A stretch of DNA of 64,000 bases, taken from the NCBI GenBank assembly GCA_029961685.1, contig JARWKL010000015.1, positions 15,312,801 through 15,376,800 of the forward strand, given 5' to 3'. The stretch is from Aristolochia californica (Eukaryota; Streptophyta; Magnoliopsida; Piperales; Aristolochiaceae). The notes below the pieces were generated by a model, which was not told the origin of the DNA, made no database searches, and saw nothing but the letters and a program-made list of their open reading frames with translations. The translations under genes were made by a program, and so were the position numbers. Shown here piece after piece: positions 25,996 to 38,189 of the stretch. How positions within the stretch are numbered: position 1 is the stretch's first letter; every line of letters starts with the position of its first letter.

Positions 25996-26233
25996 TCTAG
26001 CTATTTTGCAGGTTCACTTCTATTGGCCACACATGAAATGGGATGTTGAGAGAATTTGTGGTAGATGTGTCACTTGTAGGCAAGCAAAATCGAGTGTTCA
26101 GCCCAATGGTCTTTACACCCCACTACCTATTCCGAGTTTACCTTGGATTGATATTTCAATGGATTTTGTTTTGGGTTACCTAGGAGTCGACGTGGGAGGG
26201 ACTCAATCTTTGTGGTGTAGATCGGCTTTCTAA
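25940..26233 (+). pseudogene. Ty3/gypsy integrase N-terminal part, frameshifted (copy 2)
   Basis: The open stretch shows the zinc-finger region: GHFG near residues 12-15, then CGRCVTC at 40-46 with the Cys pair at 43 and 46. It continues into the core start [12 protein letters not shown] with the first catalytic Asp at residue 75. After residue 79 the frame is lost because one T is missing relative to copy 3, and 18 unrelated residues follow before a stop. The first ATG is only where an in-frame Met happens to fall; the coding homology begins further upstream, across the 86-bp duplication. The continuation is the next frame, from 26235. Confidence 0.88.
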
Positions 26234-26234
26234 G

Positions 26235-27248
26235 ATGGCTCATTTTATTCCTTGTCATAAGACTGATGATGCTTCTCATGTTGCAGATTTGTTCTTTAGG
26301 GAGATTGTCAGGTTACATGGCATGCCTAGGACAATCGTGTCAGATCGGGATGCTAAGTTCTTGAGTTACTTTTGGAAGACTTTATGGGGAAAACTAGGAA
26401 TGAAACATTTTTTTTCTACTACTTGTCTCCCTCAAACCGATGGTCAAACAAAAGTAGTTAATAGGACTTTATCAACTTTGTTGAGGGCTATCATTAGTAA
26501 GAACATTAAGACTTGGGAGAATTGTTTACCACATTTTGAGTTTGCTTATAATCGTACCATCCATTTTGCTACTCAGTGCTCATCGTTTGAAATTGTTTAC
26601 AGTTTTAATCCTTTAACTCCTTTAGATTTACCACCTTTACCTATATCTGAGCATGTGAACTTAGATGGTAAGAAGAAGACAGAGTTTGTGAAGAAACTCC
26701 ATGAGAAGGTTCGGTTAAACATAGAGAGGAAAAATGAACAATACATCAATCAAGCTAACATGGGTCATCACATGCTCATTTTTGGGGCCGCTGATTGGGT
26801 GTGGTTACATATGAGGAAAGAAAGATTTCTAGCCCAAAGACGTTCTAAGTTGTTGCCCCGAGAAGACGGACCATTTCAAGTGCTAGAACGGATCAATCAC
26901 AATGCTTACAGACTTGACTTACCTGGTGAGTACAATGTTAGTGCTACATTCAATGTTACTGATTTAAGTCCTTTTGATGTTGGTGAGGATTTGAGGACAA
27001 ATCCTTCTCAAGAAGAAGGGAATGATGAAGACATCGAGCCTGCACGGAATACTCATGAACCAACTCAAGTTCCAGTTGGTATAGTGACGAGGGCACGAGC
27101 TAAAAGATTCAATGAAATGCTGAATAACTTAGTCCAGAGAGTTATACAACAAGATGAGAGTGTGGTCACTACGAAAGGGGAACAAAGGCTAGTTTCACTG
27201 ATCAAAGTTGATCTGGAAGAAATCCCAACAGCCATACACATGCATTGA
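26235..27248 (+). pseudogene. Ty3/gypsy integrase core to C-terminus, 337-codon open frame (copy 2)
   Basis: This is the longest open frame in the window. [12 protein letters not shown] and FFREI lead to SDRDAKF with the second catalytic Asp at residue 37. [11 protein letters not shown] follows, where residue 73 is Lys instead of the catalytic Glu of the D,D-35-E triad. The neighbouring HPQTD is LPQTD. A GPF-type region lies at about 205-248, with G212-P213-F214 and [14 protein letters not shown]. An acidic tail (255-270) and TRARAK at 285-290 follow. The tail of about 85 residues shows no chromodomain. The enzyme would integrate the element's cDNA. This copy cannot, because the N-terminal third is out of frame and the triad is broken. 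The frame is probably open by chance of recent decay rather than selection. Confidence 0.92.
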
Positions 27249-27775
27249 GGAAGCGCATGTGGTTAAAAGATCTCGTGGGACCCATGAGGATATTCACCAG
27301 TTGGTAATTCATCCTAGAAGGGCATGTGGTTTGAAGATCTCGTGGATATCCTTGTGGCAACTAATCCTAGAATATCACGTGGGAATATATTAGGTTTCTA
27401 TTAACGTTAAGTTACCTTAAGTTTCCCTTTAATTGAATGTATTTAGGGGAAGGGATTTATTTACATGATTTCGACGGCCTCCATTATAAATAGAGGGCTT
27501 GTAAATGGAATTGGGACATTTTTATCATTATTGATATTGAGAGATTATTCTTCTTGAGTTCTTGAAGGAGCTATTCGAACTTATCAGGGATTTTTCCTTG
27601 TGGCGTTCCATCGACTTATGAAAAGGATTCCCATCGACGCCTCTGGCATCTTCGCCATACCAAGGTTCTTGCTTTGCTAAGCGACGGGTCAGTTTTCCAT
27701 CAAACTTGAAAGGTCTTGGGGATGATTACAAGATTTAGTATCGGGTTTCGTCACAGGTTGACGTGGTTCGTATCA
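27249..27775 (+). mobile_element. 3' untranslated region and putative 3' LTR of gypsy copy 2
   Basis: This has the same layout as in copy 1, with a doubled GCATGTGGTT...GAAGATCTC motif and an intact TATAAATAG at 27485-27493. It ends ...GTGGTTCGTATCA against the satellite. The LTR start is unresolved. The short ORF that overlaps the stop (27208-27393) is not supported by any family. Confidence 0.6.
27485..27493 (+). promoter_or_regulatory. TATA box of gypsy LTR, copy 2
   Basis: TATAAATAG lies inside CCTCCATTATAAATAGAGG, a near-palindrome. It differs at one base from the core of the 90-bp foreign piece at 29947. Confidence 0.55.
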
Positions 27776-29946
27776 TTATGTATGCAAAAAATTGAAAACA
27801 ATAATAAATGTAAGTGAAGAAAAAAATTTCACACTCTAAAAATGAACACCAAAGTTTTGTTATCCATGTTTGGGAAATTCCACTAGTACAACCCCTAATA
27901 TCTTGGAATTTTATAAGAAAGAGATTTCTAGTTGATCCTAACATGATTTTAAATATGGATATGCATGCTTGAAACATGTTGAAGAAACAAATGACCTAAA
28001 GATCCAAAAATTTCAAGGAGTGGAAAAAATTAAATTTTCAAGTTAACGTGCGTTGGGATATTCACCCGAGCCTACCAATCCACTTTTTTGCCTTTTACAA
28101 AAGGCTTACCTATAAATCATAGATCATCATAAAGGTTTTGATCGATCAATGATGCATAACGGCAATAATTTTTGTTAGAAATGACTTATGGTTTAGGAGT
28201 AAACACTCAATCAAAACTCCCCTCTCCCCCTCCCCTGTTTTTCATTGAAAGCACAACCTAATATCAAAAAATCTAAAAGACTTTACAATCCCTAAAAATC
28301 AATGATACTTTTTGGAATTATCTCTCTTTGTATTTGTGAATTTTCATTTTAGATATTCAATATTTTTTCAAATCTAAACTTGAGTTTTCACTCTCCCTTT
28401 TTTCTCGTAAACAAAATGATAAAGACAATAGATCACAACAAATTGAAAATTTTAGAGTTTATGTATCCAAAAAATTTAAAACCATAAAAAATATAAGTGA
28501 GAAAAAAATTTCACGCACTAAAAATGAACACCAAAGTTTTGTTATCTATGTTTGGGAAATTCCAATTGTACAACCCCTAATAGCATTGAATTTTAAAAGA
28601 AAGAGATTTCTAATTGATCCTAACAAGATATAAATATGGATATGCATGCCTGAAAAAAGTTGAAGATGCAAATGACCTATTAAATTCTCAAATTGACGTG
28701 TGGTGGGATATTTACCAGAGCTAAACAATCCACTTTTTGCCTATTTACAAAAATCTGACCTAAAAATCATAGATCATCGTAAAGGATTTGATCGATTAAT
28801 GATGAATCATGGCTATAACTTTTGTTAGAAATGACTTATGGTTTGGGAGTCAACACTTAGTTAAAAAAGCCTCGTCCCCCCGTTTTTCGATGATTGAAAA
28901 ACCTAATATATAAATAACTAAAAGAGTTTACAATCCCTAAAAATCTCAGATACTTTTTGGAATTAGCTCCCTCAGCATTTGTTAATTTCGGTTTTAGATG
29001 TTCAATTTTTTTTAAAATCCAAACTTGAGTTTTCACTCTCCCACATTTCTCGTAATGGCAAATAGATCACAACAAAATGAAAATGTTAGAGTTTATGTAC
29101 GCAAAAAATTGAAAACTATAATAAATGTAAGTAAAGAAAAAAATTTCATGCACTAAAAATGAACTCCAAAGTTTTTCTTATCCATGTTTGGCAAATTCCA
29201 CTAGTACAACCCCTAATAGCAAGGAATTTTATAAAAAAAAGATATTTCTAATTGATCCTAACATGTTTCAAATATGGATATGCATGCCTTAAACACGTTG
29301 AAGATGTAAATGACCTCATGACCAAAAAATTTCAAGGAGTTGAAAAAATTAAATTCTCAAGTTAACGTGTAGTGGGATATTCACCCAAGCCAAACAACCC
29401 ACTTTTTTCCCATTTAAAAAATGCTGACCTAACAATCATAGATCATCATAAAGGTTTTGATCGATTAATGTTGCGTAATGGCAATAACCATTGCCCTCCC
29501 TTTTCTGATGATTGCATAACCTAATATATAAAAAACTAAAAGGGTTTACAATCCCAAAAAATCACAGATACTTCTAGGAATTATCTCTCTCTGCATTTGT
29601 GCATTTCCATTTTGGATGTTCAATTTTTTTTCAAATCCAAATTTGAGTTTTCACTCTCCCTTTTTTCTCGTAAACAAAAGGATAAGGCAAATAGATCACA
29701 AAAATGATAATTTTAGAGTTTATGTATGCAAAAAATTTAAAACTATAATAAATGTAAGTGAATTTTTTTTTCACGCACTAAAAATGAACACCAAAGTTTT
29801 GTTATCCATGTTTGGGAAATTCCATTAGTACAACCCCTAATAGCATGGAATTTTATAAGAAAGAGATTTCTAATTGATCCTAACATGATTTAAATAAGGA
29901 CATGCATGCTTGAAACATGTTGCAGATGCAAATGACCTAATGATCC
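27776..29946 (+). repeat. Satellite array, segment 5
   Basis: Landmarks fall near 28353, 28998 and 29616. The monomer near 28679 lacks about 45 bp after AAATGACCTA, and the one near 29490 lacks about 60 bp just before the C-site. No gene seen. The segment ends within AATGACCTAATGATCC at the 90-bp foreign piece. Confidence 0.93.
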
Positions 29947-30036
29947 TATTGAATTTAAGGAAAAGTGAAATACTTCATTGACAACAAGAACTTGTTGTAA
30001 TCACAGTACATGAACCTCTATTTATAATAGAGGAAT
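29947..30036 (-). mobile_element. 90-bp foreign piece with two hairpins, possible LTR promoter fragment
   Basis: This is not satellite. It holds two perfect 8-bp inverted repeats. ACAACAAG/CTTGTTGT (29981-29998, 2-nt loop) and CCTCTATT/AATAGAGG (30015-30033, 3-nt loop) can both form hairpins. Read on the minus strand, the second contains TATAAATA in CCTCTATTATAAATAGAGG, so a U3/R fragment of an LTR element is possible. Satellite phase steps back about 80 bp across it: TTCTAATTGATCC occurs on both sides. The 2.69-kb higher-order repeat starts directly downstream. Confidence 0.6.
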
Positions 30037-33000
30037 TCTAATTGATCCTAACATTTTTCAAATATGGATATGAATGCATGAAACATGTTGAAGATGCAAA
30101 TGACCCAATGACCAAAAAATTAAATTCTCAAGTTAACATGTGGTGGAATATTCACCCGAGCTAAATAAACCCACTTTTTCCCATTTAATAATTGCTGACC
30201 TAACAATCATAGATCATTGTCAAGGTTTTGATCAATTAATGAAGCGTAATGGCAGTAAGTTTTGTTAGAAATGACTTATGGTTTGGGAGTCAACAGTCAG
30301 TTAAATATACCTCACCCCCCTGTTTTTCGATGATTGCAAAACCCAATATATAAAAAACTAAAAGAGTTTACAATCCCTAAAAATCATAGATTCTTTTTGG
30401 AATTATCTCTCTTAGCATTTGTACATTTCGATTTAGGATGTTGAATTTTTTTACAAATCCAAAATTGAGTTTTCACTCTTCGATATTTTCTCATAAACAA
30501 AAAAGATAAGTCAAATAGATCACAACAAAATTAAAATTTTAGAGTTTATGTCTGCAAAACATTGAAAAATGTATTAAATTTAAGTGAAGAAAAATTTTTC
30601 ACAGACTAAAAATGATCACCAACGTTTTTTTTATCCATGTTTGGGAGATTCCACTAGTACAACCCCTAATAGCATATATTTTTATAATAAGGAGATTTCT
30701 AATTGATCCTAACATGTTTCAAATATGGATATGCATACCTAAAACATCTTAAAGATACAAATGACCTAAATGAAAATATTTTGAGTACAAAAAGTAAAAT
30801 TCTCAAGTTAACGTATGGTGGGATATTCACCCGAGCCAAACAACCCATTTTTTACCATTTAAAAAAAGTTGACCTATAAATCATAGATCATTGTAAAGGT
30901 TTTGAACGGTTAATGATGCATAACGGCAATAATTTTTGTTAGAAAAGACATATGATTTGGGAGTCAACACTCAATTAAAATTTCCTCGCCCCCCCATTTC
31001 CATATGTTGTAGAACCTAATATATAAAAATCTAAAAGAGTTTACAATGCCTAAAAATCACATATACTTTTTGGAATTATCTCTTTCTACATTTGTGCATT
31101 TCCATTTTGGATGATCAATTTTTTTTCAAATCCAAAATTGAGTTTTCACTCTCCCTTGTTTCCAGTAAACTAAAAGATAAGGCAAATAGTTCACAAAAAA
31201 AAGAAAATTTTTGAGTTTATGCATCGAAAAAATTGAAAACTAAAATAAATGTAACTGAAGAAAATTATTTCACGCACAAAAATGAGCACCAAAGTTTTGT
31301 GATCCATGTTTGGGAAATTCCACTAGTACAACCCCTAATAGCTTGGAGTTTTATAAGAAAGATATTTCTAATTTATCCTAACAAGATTTAAATATGGATA
31401 TGCCCGCCTGAAACATGTTGAAGATGCAAATGACCCAATGATTCAAAAATTTCAAGGAGTAGAAAAAATTAAATTCTCTAGTTAACATGTGGTGGGATAT
31501 TTACTAGAGCCAAACAACCTACTTTTTTCCTATTTACTAAAAGCTGACCAAACAATCATAGGTCATCGTAAAGGTTTTGATCGATTAATGATGCGTAATG
31601 GCAATATTTTTTGTTAGAAATGACTTTTGGTTTGGGAGTCAACACTTAGTTAAAAATGTATCGCCCCCCATTTTTCGATGATTGCAAAACCTAATATATA
31701 ATATACTAAAAGAGTTTACAATCCCTAAAAATAAAAGATACTTTTTGGAATTCTCTCTCAGCATTTGTGCATTTCGATTTTGGATGTTCAATTTTTTTTC
31801 AAATCCAAACTTGAGTTTTCACTCTCCCATTTTTCTCGTAAACAAAAAAGGTAAGCAAATAGATCACAAAAAAATTAAAATTTTAGAGTTTATGTATGTA
31901 AAAAATTGAAAACTATAATAAATGTAAGTGAAGAAATAATTTTCACGCACTAAAAATGAACTCCAAAGTTTTTGTTATCTATGTTTCGGAAATTCCACGA
32001 GTACAACCCCTAATAGCATGGAATTTTATAAGAAAGATTTTTTTAATTGATCCTAACATGTTTCAAATATGGATGTGCATGTCTAAAGCATGTTGAAGAT
32101 GCAAATGACCTAATGATCCAAAATTTTCAAGGAGTAGAAACAATTAAATTCTAAAGTTAACGTGCGGTGGGATATTTACCAGGGCCAAACAAACTGCTTT
32201 TTTTCTTTTTAAAAAACCTGACCTAACAATCATAGATCATCGTAAAGGTTTTGATCGATTAATGATGTTTAATGGCAATAATTTTTGTTAGAAATGACTT
32301 ATGCTGGGGGTCAACACTCAGTTAAAAATGCCTCGGCCTTCGTTTTTCGATGATTGGAAAACCTAATATGTAAAAAACTAAAAGAGTTTACAATCACTAA
32401 AAGTCACATATACTTTTTTGAAGTTTCTCTCTCAGCATTTGAGTATTTCGATTTTGGAAGTTCATTTTTTTTTCAAATCCAAACTTGAGTTTTCACTCTC
32501 CCTTTTTTCTCATAAAAAAAAAAACAAGGCAAATAGATCACAACAAAATGAAATTTTTAGAGTTTTTGTATGCAAAAAATTGAAAACTATAATAATTGTA
32601 AGTGAAGAAAAAAATTTCACGCACTAAAAATGAACACCAAGGTTTTTACTATCCATGTTGGGGAAATTCCACTAGTACAACCCCTAATAACAAGGAGTTT
32701 TAGAAAAAAAAAGAGATTTCTAATTGATCCTAACATTTTTCAAATATGGATATGCATTCATGAAACATGTTGAAGATGCAAATGACCCAATGACCAAAAA
32801 ATTAAATTCTCAAGTTAACATGCGGTGGAATATTCACCTGAGCTAAACAACCCACTTTTTCCCATTTAATAATTGCTGACCTAACAATCATAGGTCATTG
32901 TCAAGGTTTTGATCAATTAATGAAGCGTAATGGTAATAATTTTTGTTAGAAATGACTTATGGTTTGGGAGTCAACAATCAGTTAAATATGCTTCACCCCC

Positions 33001-36000
33001 CTGTTTTCCGATGATTGCAAAATCCAATATATAAAAAACTAAAAGAGTTTACAATCCCTAAAATTCACAGATTCTTTTTGGAATTATCTCTCTTAGCATT
33101 TGTACATTTCGATTTAGGATGTTGAATTTTTTTAAAAATCCAAAATTGAGTTTTCACTCTTCGATATTTTCTCATAAACAAAAAATATAAGTCAAATAGA
33201 TCACAACAAAATTAAAATTTTAGAGTTTATGTCTGCAAAACATTGAAAAATGTATTAAATTTAAGTGAAGAAAAAAATTTCACGGACTAAAAATGAACAC
33301 CAATGTTTTTTTTATCCAGGTTTGGGAAATTCCACTAGTACAACACCTAATAGCATATATTTTTATAATAAAGAGATTTCTAATTGATCCTAACATGTTT
33401 CAAATATGGATATGCATGCCTAAAACATCATGAAGATACAAATGACCTAACGACGAAAATATTTTGAGTAAAAAAAGTAAAATTCTCAAGTTAACTTATG
33501 GTGGGATATTCACCCGAGCCAAACAACCCATTTTTTACCATTTAAAAAAAGTTGACCTATAAATCATAGATCATTGTAAAGGTTTTGATCGGTTAATGAT
33601 GCATAACGGAAATATTTTTTGTTAGAAATGACATATGATTTGGGAGTCAACACTCAATTAAAATTTCCTCGCCCCCTCATTTCCATATGTTGTAGAACCT
33701 AATATATAAAAATCTAAAAGAGTTTACAATGCCTAAAAATCACATATAATTTTTGGAATTATCTCTTTCTACATTTGTGCATTTCCATTTTGGATGTTCA
33801 ATTTTTTTTCAAATCCAAACTTCAGTTTTCCCTCTCCCTTTTTTCCAATAAACTAAAATATAAGGAAAATAGTTCACAAAAAAGTGAAAATTTTTGAGTT
33901 TACACATCGAAAAAATTGAAAACTAAAATAAATGTAACTGAAGAAAATTATTTCATGCACAAAAATGAACACCAAAGTTTTGTGATCCATGTTTGGGAAA
34001 TTCCACTAGTACAACCCCTAATAGCTTGGAGTTTTATAAGAAAGATATTTCTAATTGATCCTAACAAGATTTAAATATGGATATGCCCGCCTGAAATATG
34101 TTGAAGATGCAAATGACCTAATGATTCAAAAATTTCAAGAAGAAGAAAAAATTAAATTCTCTAGTTAACGTGCGGTGGGATATTTACTAGAGCCAAACAA
34201 CCTACTTTTTTCCTATTTACTAAAATCTGACCAAACAATCATAGGTCATCGTAAAGGTTTTGATCGTTTAATGATGCGTAATGGCAATAATTTTTGTTAG
34301 AAATGACTTTTGGTTTGGGAGTCAACACTTAGTTAAAAATGTCTCGCCCCCCATTTTTCGATGATTACAAAACCTAATATATAATATACTAAAGGAGTTT
34401 ACAATCCCTAAAAATCAAAGATACGTTTTTGGAATTATCTCTCTCAGCATTTGTGCATTTGGATTTTGGATGTTCAATTTTTTTTCAAATCCGAACTTGA
34501 GTTTTCACTCTCCCATTTTTCTCGTAAACAAAAAAGATAAGCAAATAGATCACAAAAAAATTAAAATTTTAGTGTTTATGTATGTAAAAAATTGAAAACT
34601 ATAATAAATGTAAGTGAAGAAATAATTTTCACGCACTAAAAATGAACTCCAAAGTTTTTGTTATCTATGTTTGGGAAATTCCACAAGTACAACCCCTAAT
34701 AGCATGGAATTTTATAAGAAAGATTTTTTTAATTGATCCAAACATGTTTCAAATATGGATGTGCATGTCTAAAGCATGTTGAAGATGCAAATGACCTAAT
34801 GATCCAAAAATTTCAAGGAGTAGAAACAATTAAATTCTAAAGTTAACGTGCGGTGGGATATTTACCAGGGTCAAACAAACTGCTTTTTTTCTTTTTAAAA
34901 AACCTGACCTAACAATCATAGATCATCGTAAATGTTTTGATCGATTAATGATGTTTAATGGCAATAATTTTTGTTAGAAATGACTTATGGTTTGGGAGTC
35001 AACACTCAGTTAAAAATGCCTCGGCCTTCGTTTTTCGATGATTGGAAAACCTAATATGTAAAAAATTAAAAGAGTTTACAATCCCTAAAAGTCACATATA
35101 CTTTTTTGAAGTTTCTCTCTCAGCATTTGAGTATTTCGATTTAAGAAGTTCATTTTTTTTTCAAATCCAAACTTGAGTTTTCACTCTCCCTTTTTTCTCA
35201 TAAAAAAAAAAAGGCAAGGCAAATAGATCACAACAAAATGAAATTTTTAGAGTTTTTGTATGCAAAAAATTGAAAACTATAATAATTGTAAGTGAAGAAA
35301 AAAATTTCACGCACTAAAAATGAACACCAAGGTTTTTATTGTCCATGTTAGGGAAATTCCACTAGTACAACCCCTAATAACAAGGAGTTTTAGAAAAAAA
35401 AAAGATTTCTAATTGATCCTACCATTTTTCAAATATGGATATGCATGCATGAAACATGTTGAAGATGCAAATGACCCAATGACCAAAAAATTAAATTCTC
35501 AAGTTAACTTGCGGTGGAATATTCACCCGAGCTAAACAACCCACTTTTTCCCATTTAATAATTGCTGACCTAAAAATCATAGATCATTGTCAAGGTTTTG
35601 ATCAATTAATGAAGCGTAATGGCAATAATTTTTGTTAGAAATGACTTATGGTTTGGGAGTCAACAGTCAGTTAAATATGCTTCACCCCCTGTTTTCCGAT
35701 GATTGCAAAACCCAATATATAAAAAAATAAAAGAGTTTACAATCCCTAAAATTCACAGATTCATTTTGGAATTATCTCTCTTAGCATTTGTACATTTCAA
35801 TTTAGGATGTTGAATTTTTTTACAAATCCAAAATTGAGTTTTCACTCTTCGATATTTTCTCATAAACAAAAAATATAAGTCAAATAGATCACAACAAAAT
35901 TAAAATTTTAGAGTTTATGTCTGCAAAACATTGAAAAATGTATTAAATTTAAGTGAAAAAAAAAATTTCACGGACTAAAAATGAACACCAACGTTTTTTT

Positions 36001-37515
36001 TATCCATGTTTGGGAAATTCCACTAGTACAACCCCTAATAGCATATATTTTTATCATAAAGAGATTTCTAATTGATCCTAACATGTTTCAAATATGGATA
36101 TGCATGCCAAAAGCATCATGAAGATACAAATGACCTAACGACGAAAATATTTTGAGTAAAAAAAGTAAACTTCTCAAGTTAACTTATGGTGGGATATTCA
36201 CTCGAGCCAAACAACCCATTTTTTACCATTTAAAAAAAGTTGACCTATAAATCATAGATCATTGTAAAGGTTTTGATCGGTTAATGATGCATAACGGAAA
36301 TATTTTTTGTTAGAAATGACATATGATTTGGGAGTCAACACTCAATTAAAATTTTCTCGCCCCCCCATTTCCATATGTTGTAGAACCTAATATATAAAAA
36401 TCTAAAAGAGTTTACAATGCCTAAAAATCACATATACTTTTTTGAATTATCTCTTTCTACATTTGTGCATTTCCATTTTGGATGTTCAATTTTTTTTCAA
36501 ATCCAAACTTCAGTTTTCCCTCTCCCTTTTTTCCAGTAAACTAAAAGATAAGGAAAATAGCTCACAAAAAAGTGAAAATTTTTGAGTTTACGCATCGAAA
36601 AAATTGAAAACTAAAATAAATGTAACTGAAGAAAATTATTTCATGCACAAAAATGAACACCAAAGTTTTGTGATCCATGTTTGGGAAATTCCACTAGTAC
36701 AACCCCTAATAGCTTGGAGTTTTATAAGAAAGATATTTCTAATTGATCGTAACAAGATTTAAATATGGATATGCCCGCCTGAAACATGTTGAAGATGCAA
36801 ATGACCTAATGATTCAAAAATTTCTAGGAGAAGAAAAAATTAAATTCTCTAGTTAACGTGCGGTGGGATATTTACTAGAGCCAAACAACCTACTTTTTTC
36901 CTATTTACTAAAATCTGACCAAACAATTATAGGTCATCGTAAAGGTTTTGATCGATTAATGATGCGTAATGGCAATAATTTTTGTTAGAAATGACTTTTG
37001 GTTTCGGAGTCAACACTTAGTTAAAAATGTCTCGCCCCCCGTTTTTCGATGATTGCAAAACCTAATATATAATATACTAAAGGAGTTTACAATCCCTAAA
37101 AATCAAAGATACATTTTGGAATTATCTCTCTCAGTATTTGTGCATTTGGATTTTGGATGTTCAATTTTTTTTCAAATCCAAACTTGAGTTTTCACTCTCC
37201 CATTTTTCTCGTAAACAAAAAAGATAAGCAAATAGATCACAAAAAAATTAAAATCTTAGTGTTTATGTATGTAAAAAATTGAAAACTATAATAAATGTAA
37301 GTGAAGAAATAATTTTCACGCACTAAAAATGAACTCCAAAGTTTTTTGGTATCTATGTTTGGGAAATTCCACAAGTACTACCCCTAATAGCATGGAATTT
37401 TATAAGAAAGATATTTTTCATTGATCCTAACATGTTTCAAATATGGATGTGCATGTCTAAAGCATGTTGAAGATGCAAATGACCTAATGATCCAAAAATT
37501 TCAAGGAGTAGAAAA
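30037..37515 (+). repeat. Higher-order repeat, about 2.69-kb unit, nearly three copies
   Basis: The TAATTGATCC that opens each unit falls at 30039, 32721 and 35410, giving periods of 2682 and 2689 bp, or four monomers. Landmarks inside fall near 30438, 31111, 31784 and 32459; 33119, 33794, 34470 and 35146; and 35807, 36482 and 37157. Unit-specific markers recur at the same offset: a TTCGATATTTTCTCATAAAC block, CATATGTTGTAGAACC, GGATATGCCCGCCTG, AGGGYCAAACAAAC and TTATAATATACTAA. By eye the units are nearly identical while neighbouring monomers differ widely, so amplification was recent and local. The third unit fades between about 37510 and 37570. Confidence 0.93.
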
Positions 37516-37704
37516 TATTAAATTTTCAAGTTAACGTATGGTGGGACATTCACCAGGGCCAAACAAACCAGTTTTTTCCCATTTAATAAAAGCTGACCTA
37601 TAAATTATAGATCATGGAAAAGGTATTGATCGATTAATGATGCATAATGAAAAGAATTTTTGTTAGAAATGGATTATGGTTTGGGAGTCAACACTCACTT
37701 AACA

Positions 37705-37753
<49 letters not shown>

Positions 37754-38119
37754 CCCCCCCCCCCCCCCCCCCTGCATCGATTGCAGAACCTAATATAGAA
37801 AAATCTGAAAGAGTTTACAATCCCTAAAAATCATCGATACTTTTTGAAATTATCGCTCTCTGCATTTGTGCATTTCCATTTTGGATCTTCAATTTTTTTC
37901 AATCCAAACTTGACTTTTATCTCTTCTTTTTTTTCTCGTAAACAAAAAGATAAGGCAAATAGATCACTACAAAATAAAAATTTATGAGTTTACGCTTGCA
38001 AAAAATTTTAAAACTATAATAAATGTAAATGAAAAAAAAAAATTCAAGCACTAATAATGAACACCAAATTCTTGTTATCCATGTTTTGGAAATTCCACTA
38101 GTACAACCCCTAATAGCTT
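37516..38119 (+). repeat. Satellite array, segment 6
   Basis: About one monomer, with the landmark near 37885. It carries the longest C tract of the window and ends at CCCCTAATAGCTT, exactly where gypsy copy 3 begins. Confidence 0.92.
37707..37772 (+). repeat. Poly-C tract, 66 nt with a single G
   Basis: 46 C, one G at 37753, then 19 C, at the standard monomer C-site. This is the longest homopolymer-like run here. Its true length could be affected by sequencing or assembly error. Confidence 0.93.
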
Positions 38120-38189
38120 CAAGATGACCACATGTTTGGGGAAATTTATTGTTCTTGAGAAAAATCTGCAGAAGGTAAGTTATGTAGGC

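Larger units (their letters stand above)
25722..27775 (+). mobile_element. Ty3/gypsy retrotransposon 3' remnant, copy 2
   Basis: This 2.05-kb block begins CAAGATGACACG right after satellite ...CCCCTAATAGCTT and ends ...CGTATCA before satellite TTATGTATGC. It covers the linker upstream of integrase, the zinc finger, core, GPF-type region, C-terminal tail and 3' LTR-like end. The 5' LTR, gag, protease, RT and RNase H are missing. Both satellite junctions are identical to those of copy 3. An 86-bp tandem duplication at 25824-25995 is unique to this copy. Confidence 0.92.
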
